11,713 bases of DNA from N074bin45 sp039587475 (GTDB lineage Bacteria; Gemmatimonadota; Gemmatimonadetes; Gemmatimonadales; GWC2-71-9): contig JBDHIK010000086.1 in the NCBI GenBank assembly GCA_039587475.1, positions 1 to 11,713 on the forward strand. Direction: 5' to 3'. This document shows, piece by piece, positions 5,953 to 11,713 of this stretch. Position 1 is the first letter of the stretch, and every line of letters starts with the position of its first letter. Both the position numbers and the translations under genes were made by a program. The notes below the pieces were generated by a model that was not told the origin of the DNA, made no database searches, and saw nothing but the letters and a program-made list of their open reading frames with translations.

Positions 5953-7565
5953 ATCAACCGAACCCAAGGCTGTCGGCAATGCCGTCGGCCACCGCCCACG
6001 CGCCCAATGCGGCGCTCCTGATCGACTTCGACAATGTGACGCTCGGCGTTCGCTCGGACCTGACCAAGGAACTCCGAACGCTGCTCAACAGTGACATCAT
6101 CAAGGGGAAGGTGGCTGTCCAACGCGCCTATGCCGATTGGCGCCGCTACCCCCAGTACATCGTCCCGCTGTCGGAATCGTCCATCGACCTCATCTTCGCC
6201 CCGGCCCATGGGACGAACAAGAAGAACGCCACCGACATCCGACTGGCGATCGATGCGATCGAGCTGGTATTCACCCGACCGGAGATCGGAACGTTCATCC
6301 TGTTGTCGGGTGACAGCGATTTCTCGACGATGGTCATCAAGTTGAAGGAGTACGGCAAGTACGTCATCGGGGTGGGACTGCGCGATTCCGCCAGTGACCT
6401 CCTGATTCAGAATTGTGACGAGTACTACTCGTACAGCGACCTGGCTGGCCTCAGCAAGGACGACCGCGAAACGACGGCACGCGACCCCTGGGAATTGGTC
6501 CAGGAAGCGGTGACGCGCATGGTCGCCCAAGGCGATGTCATGCGGTCGGACCGCCTCAAGCAGGTCATGCAGCAGATCGACCCGAATTTCGAGGAGCGGA
6601 ACGCTGGCTATAGCCGATTCAGCCGCTTTCTGGCGGAGGCTGCGAGCCGGGGCCTGCTGCACTCGACCAAACTGGAGAATGGCCAGTACGAGGTCAGCCC
6701 CATCGAAGCCGGCGGCGCCGCGGCGCCGGCCACCACGGCGCCCTCGGGCCGTGCACCCACCTCCAGAAGGACGCGGAAGCCGCGGAGTCGGACGCCTCGC
6801 TCAGGTGCGGCTGAGGAACCCGCACCTCCCTCTCGGAGCCGCACCCCACGATCGAGTTCCAGCGAGGCGCCGGCCAAGAAGAGCGGTCGCCGCCGCAGCA
6901 CGACGTCGGCACGCGATGGTGGCAAGCTCACCCTCGCCAAGGCCTTCTCACTGTTGCGCGAGGCATTGCAGCAACTGGATCCGCCGGTCGACCAGGAAGC
7001 CTTGCGAGTACGCATGGTCGCCGTCCACGGCAAGGAAGACCCGCTGTTGGAGGCGGGACGGTTCCAGCGGCTGCTGCGGCAGGCCAACGACGCGGAAGTG
7101 GTGGACGTCCGCAAGGTAGGCGATGACGACTATGAGGTTGGGTTGACCGCGGCCGATGCCCAGGCGCGTGTGGCGGTTCAGTCCGCCGCCGCTCAGGTGC
7201 GCGGCGCGGCTGCCGTCACACCGGAGGCCGAAGTGAAGGCCGCCCCCGCCGCGGAAGGACCACGCCGCGGCATTCGGCATCGCCGGGGGTCGCGGGTGGC
7301 TGGAGCCGGTGACGCCCCCGTGCCGATGGTCGGTGTGGTGACCCTCGATGCTCCCAAGTCCGGGAAACAGTCGGCACGCACCGCCAAGAAGCCGGCACGC
7401 AAGAGCGCCTCGAAAACCGCGAAGAAGGCGGCCTCCAAGCCGAGGGCCAAGTCCGCGAAGAAGACCACGAAGAAGACCGCGAAGAAGAAGACGTCCACGG
7501 CCAAGCGCTCGAGGAAGAGCGCCACGAAGCGGAAGCCGGCCGCCAAGGCGTCCGCCGATTCATGA
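5949..7565 (+). CDS. NYN-domain putative RNase with two LOTUS/OST-HTH-like domains and an H1-like tail
   Basis: Predicted nuclease of 538 residues, probably acting on RNA. The NYN (PIN-like, LabA/DUF88) domain spans about 20-160 with the expected acidic residues: D26 and D28 in IDFDN, D96 in ATDIRLAID, D122 and D124 in SGDSDF. A LOTUS/OST-HTH-like domain lies at about 179-251 (DPWELVQEAV...QYEVSP). An SR-like linker (252-326) carries RSRTPRS twice (279-285, 296-302). A second, more diverged LOTUS-like domain lies at about 327-397 (LTLAKAFSLLREAL...DDYEVGL). Residues 470-538 form an Ala/Lys-rich tail, 28 of 69 residues Lys or Arg, resembling histone H1 or AlgP tails and likely to bind nucleic acid. 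The start is GTG 5949, overlapping the ligase stop; ATG 5979 (residue 11) with AAGG ten bases upstream is an alternative. NYN plus LOTUS recalls eukaryotic MARF1. Domain calls are from motif reading; the substrate is unknown. Confidence 0.85.
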   Translation: MNQPNPRLSAMPSATAHAPNAALLIDFDNVTLGVRSDLTKELRTLLNSDIIKGKVAVQRAYADWRRYPQYIVPLSESSIDLIFAPAHGTNKKNATDIRLAIDAIELVFTRPEIGTFILLSGDSDFSTMVIKLKEYGKYVIGVGLRDSASDLLIQNCDEYYSYSDLAGLSKDDRETTARDPWELVQEAVTRMVAQGDVMRSDRLKQVMQQIDPNFEERNAGYSRFSRFLAEAASRGLLHSTKLENGQYEVSPIEAGGAAAPATTAPSGRAPTSRRTRKPRSRTPRSGAAEEPAPPSRSRTPRSSSSEAPAKKSGRRRSTTSARDGGKLTLAKAFSLLREALQQLDPPVDQEALRVRMVAVHGKEDPLLEAGRFQRLLRQANDAEVVDVRKVGDDDYEVGLTAADAQARVAVQSAAAQVRGAAAVTPEAEVKAAPAAEGPRRGIRHRRGSRVAGAGDAPVPMVGVVTLDAPKSGKQSARTAKKPARKSASKTAKKAASKPRAKSAKKTTKKTAKKKTSTAKRSRKSATKRKPAAKASADS

Positions 7566-8194
7566 CCGGCCCCGTCACGGGGAGGCCTCTCCCCGTGACC
7601 TTCTTCCGGCGTCCATCAGACGTCGTTGCCAGGGCCCTCCTGGGGATGGTCGTCGTGTCCCGTGTCCGGGGTACGCTCACGGCTGGACGGATTGTGGAGA
7701 CGGAGGCGTACCTCGGGACGGGAGACCCCGCGGCGCATGCCTACCAACACCGGATCCACGCCGGTAACGCCTCGCTCTACGAGGCACCCGGGACGTGGTA
7801 CGTCTATCGATCGTACGGCATTCACTGGTGTGCCAACATGGTGTGTCTGGGGCCAGAGGCCGGGGCGGCCGTCCTGCTTCGTGCGCTCGAGCCGGTCGCC
7901 GGCATCCCCGTGATGCGCCGCCGTCGTGGCGGTCGGCCGGATCGTCAACTCGCCGCCGGGCCAGGCAGACTCACGGCAGCGCTTGGTGTGACCCGGTCAC
8001 TCGATGGCAAGGGCATGGCCGCGGCACCGGTCATCATCACCCGGGGACCCGGGGTCCCTGACCGTGACGTCGGCGTCACGCCGCGGGTAGGTATAACAAA
8101 AGCGGCCGATTGGCCGCTTCGTTATGTGATTGCCGGGTCGCCCTGGCTCTCCAGGGCGGCGCCTAGAAGGTCTCGCGGGACGGTCCCAGGCTGA
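7562..8194 (+). CDS. mpg: 3-methyladenine (alkyladenine) DNA glycosylase, AAG/MPG family
   Basis: Base-excision-repair enzyme that removes alkylated purines such as 3-methyladenine by flipping the base out and cleaving the glycosidic bond. It has 210 residues, normal for the bacterial family. By comparison with human AAG, the active-site residues are present: catalytic E48 in IVETEAY (human E125), Y50 (Y127), H59 in DPAAHAY (H136), Y82 and N92 in YVYRSYGIHWCAN (Y159, N169), and R107 in LLRALEP (R182). The C-terminal motif RVGITKAADWPLRYV is conserved. The usual TPRN segment reads HAGN, losing its Arg. ATG 7562 overlaps the NYN stop (ATGA) but has no good SD; GTG 7595, in frame, has GGGGAGG nine bases upstream and would still keep the conserved core. 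The last 12 or so residues lie past the conserved region and overlap the 3' end of the convergent gene by 32 bases. Confidence 0.93.
   Translation: MTGPVTGRPLPVTFFRRPSDVVARALLGMVVVSRVRGTLTAGRIVETEAYLGTGDPAAHAYQHRIHAGNASLYEAPGTWYVYRSYGIHWCANMVCLGPEAGAAVLLRALEPVAGIPVMRRRRGGRPDRQLAAGPGRLTAALGVTRSLDGKGMAAAPVIITRGPGVPDRDVGVTPRVGITKAADWPLRYVIAGSPWLSRAAPRRSRGTVPG
7574..7599 (+). promoter_or_regulatory. Perfect 11-bp hairpin enclosing an SD and a GTG at the mpg start
   Basis: GTCACGGGGAG (7574-7584), loop GCCT, CTCCCCGTGAC (7589-7599). The left arm holds the SD GGGGAGG (7579-7585) and the right arm the in-frame GTG at 7595. The hairpin begins nine bases after the NYN stop codon (7563-7565), so a ribosome ending there would partly melt it. 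This is the layout of translational coupling. No U-run follows, only CTTCTTCC, so it is a poor terminator. Confidence 0.6.
8044..8080. repeat. Two inverted repeats inside mpg coding sequence
   Basis: GGGACC-CGG-GGTCCC (8044-8058) and CGTGACG-TCGG-CGTCACG (8063-8080) are perfect short stems just before the terminator hairpin on the plus strand, downstream of it for the convergent gene. Both lie in mpg codons. They may add structure to the terminator zone or be chance in GC-rich DNA. Confidence 0.4.
8091..8119 (-). terminator. Intrinsic terminator of the outer-membrane gene, inside mpg
   Basis: Read on the minus strand, AAGCGGCC, loop AATC and GGCCGCTT (8119-8100) form a perfect 8-bp stem followed by a T-rich run (TTGTTAT, 8099-8093, so four T's counting the stem end). 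It lies 43 bases after the outer-membrane gene's stop at 8163. On the plus strand the same bases encode the conserved TKAADWPLR of the glycosylase. Confidence 0.8.
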
Positions 8195-8810
8195 ACCGAA
8201 AGCCGCCAGCGAACGTATGCGTCGGCCCCTGGAAGTACTTCGATGCATCGGGCGAGGACGTGATCTGGTAGTATCCGAACAGCGCCCACTTGCCGAAGCG
8301 CCACTGCAGGCCCCCGATCCCTGAAGCATAGCCGACACTACCGCGCGCGGAGGCTTCTTCCTGGGCGGCGACCGGATCGCTCGGGGACCCGAGAACTTGC
8401 GGGTTGTAGGCCCACATCCAACCCACGCCGAGACCGATGTAGGGCTGGAATGCTCCCTGGAGGGGCACGCCCATGAGCAGCAGGTTGATGCGGCGAATGT
8501 TGTTGAACGATACCTGTTGCACCCCACCGGGTGCGGTCGGGTCTTCGTAGACGGCGAGGTTGTCGCTGCTGAAGATCTCGTCGTACGAAATGCGCAGAGC
8601 AGTCCGGCGCGCCGTGACGAAGAACTGGGCGCTCCCCATCGGAGCCGCCTTGTCCGTCTGGGCGGTGGTCTCGAAGATGGTGGCACCGCCGGCGGCCCCG
8701 ACATACCATTTGAACGACCCTGTGCCGACATGGTCCTGGGCGGCCAGCGGGGTCGTCAGCGCCACCACGCCCAAGGCCAGCATGGGCAGTCCGCGGGTCA
8801 GCATGCTCAT
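8163..8810 (-). CDS. Outer-membrane beta-barrel protein
   Basis: Precursor of 215 residues. Residues 1-24 are a signal peptide (MSMLTRGLPMLALGVVALTTPLAA) with likely cleavage before QD. The mature part alternates polar and hydrophobic residues with many Gly and aromatic residues (FKWYVGAAGGATIF, PYIGLGVGWMWAY, GGLQWRFGKWALFGYYQ, HTFAGGFRFSL) and ends in Phe, the typical BAM recognition residue. Its size suits a small barrel of about eight strands, in the broad OmpA/OmpW/porin-like group. ATG 8810 has AGGAGG eight bases upstream, which fixes the start. An intrinsic terminator follows within the convergent glycosylase gene. It is probably monocistronic. No clear promoter was found upstream. Ligand or function cannot be told; it may be structural, a small porin or an adhesin. 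Confidence 0.85.
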   Translation of the reverse strand: MSMLTRGLPMLALGVVALTTPLAAQDHVGTGSFKWYVGAAGGATIFETTAQTDKAAPMGSAQFFVTARRTALRISYDEIFSSDNLAVYEDPTAPGGVQQVSFNNIRRINLLLMGVPLQGAFQPYIGLGVGWMWAYNPQVLGSPSDPVAAQEEASARGSVGYASGIGGLQWRFGKWALFGYYQITSSPDASKYFQGPTHTFAGGFRFSLGPSRETF

Positions 8811-8818
8811 AGAGGTTG

Positions 8819-8824
8819 CCTCCT
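8819..8824 (-). promoter_or_regulatory. Ribosome binding site of the outer-membrane gene
   Basis: AGGAGG on the minus strand, eight bases before ATG 8810. It rejects an upstream in-frame ATG at 9116 that would add 102 residues and bury the signal peptide. Confidence 0.85.
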
Positions 8825-9149
8825 GGATGACTGGCGTGCGCCGGGATGGCCGATCAACTCGGCCCCGGCGAACCAACTCCTGTCGCTTCGAGGGCCAATC
8901 CAGCAAAACCCTTGCCCGATCGTGAAAAATCGACCAGAAAGCTCCGGCCATGAGCTCGGATCGGTCAAGAGGCACTCCAAGATAGGGAATTCCCCCAGAA
9001 AATGCGAGATTGCCAGGGCCCAACGATCGTGGGCCTAGCTCCTTGCTGCGCCAAGGCTTGGGGCACTTGGCCGTGAAATGACATGAGCCACTGGCGTTGG
9101 GCCTTGGTTTTTGCAAATAGCCATGGGGTATGGAGTTGAGTGACGAGCC
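8825..9149. other. Non-coding gap with inverted repeats
   Basis: About 325 bases between kbl and the outer-membrane gene, with no credible gene. It contains the palindrome GGGAATTCCC (8985-8994), a near-palindrome (9017-9035, GGCCCA...TGGGCC), and a structured block at 9051-9107 followed by TTTTT on the plus strand. I found no convincing -35/-10 pair for the outer-membrane gene and no minus-strand terminator with a T-run for kbl. Confidence 0.5.
9017..9112 (+). other. Structured element with mutually exclusive stems and a T-run
   Basis: GGCCCAACG (9017-9025) can pair with CGTTGGGCC (9095-9103). Alternatively CCAAGGC (9051-9057) pairs with GCCTTGG (9101-9107), directly followed by TTTTT (9108-9112 region). 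A bulged hairpin TGGCCGTG/CATG-A-GCCA (9068-9090) sits between. On the plus strand this looks like a terminator with a competing stem, yet no plus-strand gene lies on either side. Confidence 0.3.
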
Positions 9150-10349
9150 CTAAATGAGCCCCAATTTCCCCCCGACACGGCGAAATGCCTCCATTGCCTG
9201 GTCGAGATCCTCCCGGGTGTGCCCCGCTGAAATCTGGCAGCGGACCCGGGCCTGACCCTTAGGGACGACCGGGTAGCCAAACCCGGTGACGAACACTCCT
9301 TCGTCGAGGAGCATCGCACTCATCTGGATGGCCTTGGCGGTTTCGCCCAGGATCACCGGGATGATCGGCGTCTCGCCGGGCAGCGGGTCGAAGCCCGCGG
9401 CCAGGAGCTGCTCTCGAAAGTACCGGGCGTTGTCCCGCAGAGAGGCGACGCGCTCGGGGTGCTGCTCGATGAACCGGATGCTCGCCAGTGCGCTCCCGGC
9501 CACCGTCGGCGGCAGGGCGTTGGAGAACAATTGCGGGCGGGCCCGCTGGGTGAGGAAATCGCAGACGCTCTCTGACGCCGCTGCAAAGCCTCCCGCGGCG
9601 CCGCCGAGGGCCTTCCCGAGAGTAGAGGTGATCATGTCGATCTTTCCGAGCAGCCCGAAGTGTTCCGCGGTGCCGCGGCCGGTCTGGCCGAGCACCCCCG
9701 TGGCGTGGGAGTCGTCGACGACCAGATAGGCGTCGTATCGCTCGCAGAGGTCCACCAGGTCGGGCAGGGGAGCGATGGCGCCCTCCATGGAGAACACGCC
9801 ATCGGTGATCACCATGCGCACCCGCTTGCCTGAGGCGGCGCGCAACTGGGATTCGAGATCGGCCATATCGGCGTGGCGATAGACGGCCGACTGACACTTG
9901 CTGATGGACTTGGCAAGGCGAATGGCGTCAATGATGGAAGCGTGGTTGAGCTGATCGCTGATGACGATGTCGTCCGGGCCGAGTAGCGTCGCCGGCACCG
10001 CCTCATTGGCGTTCCAGCAACTCACGAACGACAGGGAGGCCTCGGTCCCGACGAAATCGGCGCACGCCTGCTCGAGGTCTCGGTGCACCGAGAACGTGCC
10101 ACAAATGAACCGGACGGAACTGGTTCCGGCGCCGAAGCGATGCAAGGCTTCTTCCCCTCCGGCGATGATCTCCGGCTGATTGGACAGACCCAGGTAGTTG
10201 TTGGAGGAGAGTATGATGACCTCGCCCCGGCCCTCCATCGTGACACGGGAGGCCTGTGGGCTGTCCAGGTAGTTGAGGTGCTTGTAGACCCCTTCCGCGC
10301 GGAAGGTGTCCAACGTCTCTCGCACGTGTCGATCGAGGGCACTGCTCAT
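9150..10349 (-). CDS. kbl: 2-amino-3-ketobutyrate CoA ligase (glycine C-acetyltransferase)
   Basis: PLP enzyme that cleaves 2-amino-3-ketobutyrate with CoA to glycine and acetyl-CoA, the second step of threonine catabolism. Its 399 residues compare with 398 in E. coli. Visible family features: SSNNYLGL near the N-terminus, the substrate/PLP region FGAGTSSVRFICGT, DQLNHASIIDAIRL, PLP-contacting VDDSHATGVLG, the Schiff-base Lys K246 in STLGKALGG, and the C-terminal QISAGHT. The reading is typical of Kbl rather than 8-amino-7-oxononanoate or serine palmitoyl synthases, and its position after tdh supports that. ATG 10349 overlaps the tdh stop (ATGA) and has GGAG eight bases upstream; an in-frame start at 10496 would lie deep in tdh and is rejected. 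Kbl acts on an unstable intermediate, so paired expression with Tdh makes sense. Confidence 0.95.
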   Translation of the reverse strand: MSSALDRHVRETLDTFRAEGVYKHLNYLDSPQASRVTMEGRGEVIILSSNNYLGLSNQPEIIAGGEEALHRFGAGTSSVRFICGTFSVHRDLEQACADFVGTEASLSFVSCWNANEAVPATLLGPDDIVISDQLNHASIIDAIRLAKSISKCQSAVYRHADMADLESQLRAASGKRVRMVITDGVFSMEGAIAPLPDLVDLCERYDAYLVVDDSHATGVLGQTGRGTAEHFGLLGKIDMITSTLGKALGGAAGGFAAASESVCDFLTQRARPQLFSNALPPTVAGSALASIRFIEQHPERVASLRDNARYFREQLLAAGFDPLPGETPIIPVILGETAKAIQMSAMLLDEGVFVTGFGYPVVPKGQARVRCQISAGHTREDLDQAMEAFRRVGGKLGLI

Positions 10350-11386
10350 GGCGCGATCTCCAGAATGACCTTGCCGGCGGCCCCGTCTTTGATGACCTCG
10401 ATCGCCCCTGCGATGTCGGCCAACGGGAACCGGTGAGTGATGACAGGCGTGGGGTCGAGTTGTCCGGCCCTGAGGAACCGCTGCATCTCGTTCCACGTCT
10501 GATACATTTTTCGGCCGGTGACTCCGTAGAGCGTCAGGCCCTTGAAGATGACATCGCGGGCGAAGTCGACTTCCGTCGTCGTGCTGGGGGTGCCAAGGAG
10601 GTTGACCCGGCCGCCATGGCGGGCGGTGGCGAAGGCCTGGGCGTGTCCCACGGGGTGGCCGCTCATCTCACAGACGACGTCGACCCCGACGCCGTCCGTC
10701 AGCGCATGGATTCGTGCAACGACATCCTCCTCCTGCGGGTTGAGCGTCACGTGGGCTCCCATCTCGCGGGCGATGGCCAGACGCTTGGCGTTGAGATCGC
10801 TGGCGAATACCCGGGAGGCGCCGGCGGCTCGCGCGACTCCGACCGCGAAGCACCCGATGGGGCCGCATCCCAGGATGAAGACGGTACTGCCCGCGATGTC
10901 GGCCTCGAGAACGGTATGGAAGGCATTACCCATCGGGTCCATGATGGCCCCGATTTCGGTGGGAATGGAGTCCAGTTTCATGACGTTCGAGGCCGGCATG
11001 GCAATGAACTCGGCAAAGGCGCCGTCCCGATCCACGCCGATGATCTGGGTCCGTTGACACAGGTGGGCATGGCCGGTCCGGCATTGCAGGCAGTGCCCGC
11101 AGACGATGTGTCCTTCGGCCGTGACCCGGTCTCCGACGCTGAGCTGCTCTGTGGCCTCGGCTTCCTGACCCATTTCGACGATCTCGCCGGCGAACTCATG
11201 CCCGATGATGACCGGAGGGTGAAGCCGCCCGCTGGCCCAGGAGTCCCATTCCCAGATATGGAGGTCGGTGCCACACACGCCTGCGTGGTGGACACGGATC
11301 AGGACATCGTTGGGGCCGCAAACGGGACGGGGCATGTCCTTGACGGTCATGCCGGTCCCGGGCGCCTCTTTGACGACGGCGAGCAT
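10346..11386 (-). CDS. tdh: L-threonine 3-dehydrogenase
   Basis: NAD-dependent zinc alcohol-dehydrogenase-family enzyme that oxidises L-threonine to 2-amino-3-ketobutyrate. It has 346 residues (E. coli 341). The catalytic zinc site has C38 in GVCGTDLH with T40 and H43, and H63-E64 in IGHEF, at the same numbers as in E. coli. H93 in EGHIVCGHC matches the threonine-specific His of E. coli Tdh (H90 there). The structural zinc is held by C96, C99, C102 and C110. The Rossmann motif is GCGPIG (173-178), and an Asp in ASDLN indicates NAD rather than NADP. A short insertion of about three residues precedes H93. GGAG lies four bases before ATG 11386, close but usable. It is the first gene of the tdh-kbl pair. 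Confidence 0.96.
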   Translation of the reverse strand: MLAVVKEAPGTGMTVKDMPRPVCGPNDVLIRVHHAGVCGTDLHIWEWDSWASGRLHPPVIIGHEFAGEIVEMGQEAEATEQLSVGDRVTAEGHIVCGHCLQCRTGHAHLCQRTQIIGVDRDGAFAEFIAMPASNVMKLDSIPTEIGAIMDPMGNAFHTVLEADIAGSTVFILGCGPIGCFAVGVARAAGASRVFASDLNAKRLAIAREMGAHVTLNPQEEDVVARIHALTDGVGVDVVCEMSGHPVGHAQAFATARHGGRVNLLGTPSTTTEVDFARDVIFKGLTLYGVTGRKMYQTWNEMQRFLRAGQLDPTPVITHRFPLADIAGAIEVIKDGAAGKVILEIAP

Positions 11387-11427
11387 GGCGCTCCGATGCG
11401 AGGGTCGTTGGCGGGCGTGCGCGGCTA

Positions 11428-11456
11428 AATATGACCGTGAGCGACCCGAACGTGAA
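11428..11456 (-). promoter_or_regulatory. Candidate promoter of tdh-kbl
   Basis: On the minus strand TTCACG (11456-11451), a 17-base spacer, then CATATT (11433-11428), in the 81-base gap between the oxidoreductase stop and tdh. Four of six bases match each consensus box. It would start transcription about 35 bases before the tdh ATG. No terminator is visible after the upstream gene, so read-through remains possible. Confidence 0.35.
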
Positions 11457-11467
11457 GAGTCGCGGCC

Positions 11468-11713
11468 CTAGGTAGCCACCGCGACCTCGGCTGGCTCGAT
11501 CCGGACCGCACTCACCTTGAACGAAGCGATCTTGGCATAGGGGTCCAGGGCCGGGTTGGTCAGCAGGTTGACCGCCGCCTCGCGGAAGTGCATCGCAATG
11601 AACACCTGGCCGCGGGCCTGGCGGGAGGACACCCGGACGCCGATGAGTACCGAGCCGCGCCGGGACGTGACCCGGACGGTATCACCCTCCGCTACCCCAA
11701 GTGCCTCGACGTC
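11468..11713 (-). CDS. Molybdopterin oxidoreductase, C-terminus (formate dehydrogenase alpha subunit-like), 5' part off the edge
   Basis: Only the last 81 codons and the TAG stop are inside the window. They form the end of the molybdopterin dinucleotide-binding (MopB C-terminal) domain: GVAEGDTVRVTSRRGSV and then MHFREAAVNLLTNPALDPYA with KIASFKVSAVRIE. The pattern HFREAAxNLLTNxALDPxAK...FKxxAVR is characteristic of cytoplasmic NAD-linked formate dehydrogenase alpha subunits and close relatives, which oxidise formate to CO2. Related assimilatory nitrate reductases share parts of it, so formate dehydrogenase is likely but unproven. The gene ends 81 bases before tdh on the same strand. The catalytic Cys/Sec, iron-sulfur sites and partner subunits lie outside the view. 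Confidence 0.75.
   Translation of the reverse strand, partial: DVEALGVAEGDTVRVTSRRGSVLIGVRVSSRQARGQVFIAMHFREAAVNLLTNPALDPYAKIASFKVSAVRIEPAEVAVAT

Noticed and set aside
4360..5979. Long open frame of 539 codons on the minus strand, antisense to the acyl-CoA ligase gene
   Set aside because: It mirrors the ligase gene, is rich in His/Arg/Gly/Gln, shows no family motif and is typical of antisense frames in GC-rich genes.
6714..6727. 14-base palindrome GGCGCCGCGGCGCC in the NYN gene
   Set aside because: It encodes Gly/Ala codons in a low-complexity linker; GC-rich alanine runs produce such palindromes by chance.
7356..7562. Repetitive AAG/GCC tract that could be taken for a DNA repeat array
   Set aside because: It is the in-frame Lys/Ala tail of the NYN protein, irregular in unit length and not a CRISPR or tandem repeat.
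8811..9116. 102-residue N-terminal extension of the outer-membrane protein
   Set aside because: It would bury a clear signal peptide, and AGGAGG sits exactly before ATG 8810.
10350..10496. N-terminal extension of kbl into tdh
   Set aside because: The segment is an Arg/His-rich out-of-frame reading of tdh; ATG 10349 has a good SD and gives the family's normal length.
10433..11428. Plus-strand open frame of 331 codons antisense to tdh
   Set aside because: tdh on the other strand has every zinc ligand and the Rossmann motif; the plus frame is a compositional shadow.

Overview
The window is GC-rich (roughly 65% by eye), densely coded DNA from a Gram-negative bacterium. Outer-membrane biology is shown by a signal-peptide protein that looks like a small beta-barrel ending in Phe, and by a Wzz/GumC-type polysaccharide co-polymerase. 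GTG and TTG starts, 4-base gene overlaps and a signal peptide ending in LAAQ would suit Gemmatimonadota or a similar soil or sediment phylum. That assignment is an inference from style only; no rRNA or marker gene is present.

Layout. (1) 1-1252, minus: 5' part of a chain-length determinant protein that runs off the left edge. (2) 1253-1608: divergent control region with promoter-like boxes, an 8-base direct repeat at 21-base spacing, and a palindrome over a -35 box. (3) 1609-4283, plus: a two-component pair, an NtrC-type sigma-54 activator followed by a soluble histidine kinase with a GTGA overlap. (4) 4378-8194, plus: three genes joined by 4-base overlaps, namely an AMP-forming acyl-CoA ligase, a NYN-domain putative RNase with two LOTUS/OST-HTH-like domains and a histone H1-like tail, and an alkyladenine DNA glycosylase (Mpg/AAG). 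(5) 8163-8810, minus: outer-membrane beta-barrel protein, converging on and overlapping the glycosylase gene by 32 bases. (6) 8825-9149: non-coding stretch with several inverted repeats. (7) 9150-11386, minus: tdh-kbl, the threonine-to-glycine pathway, with an ATGA overlap. (8) 11468-11713, minus: C-terminus of a molybdopterin oxidoreductase resembling formate dehydrogenase alpha subunit, cut by the right edge.

How the parts may work together. The activator and kinase are the natural candidates to control the divergent polysaccharide gene, but this is positional inference. Tdh and Kbl turn L-threonine into glycine and acetyl-CoA; a formate dehydrogenase next door would fit C1 metabolism, again only by proximity. 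The ligase, NYN and glycosylase genes are probably co-transcribed, with no obvious shared pathway.

The most notable sequence-level observations are: the intrinsic terminator of the outer-membrane gene lies inside conserved codons of the convergent glycosylase gene; a perfect 11-bp hairpin at the start of the glycosylase gene encloses a strong Shine-Dalgarno sequence and an in-frame GTG, the layout expected for translational coupling; and the NYN protein joins two LOTUS-like domains, an SR-like linker and an H1-like tail. I found no CRISPR array, tRNA, rRNA, insertion sequence or phage gene.
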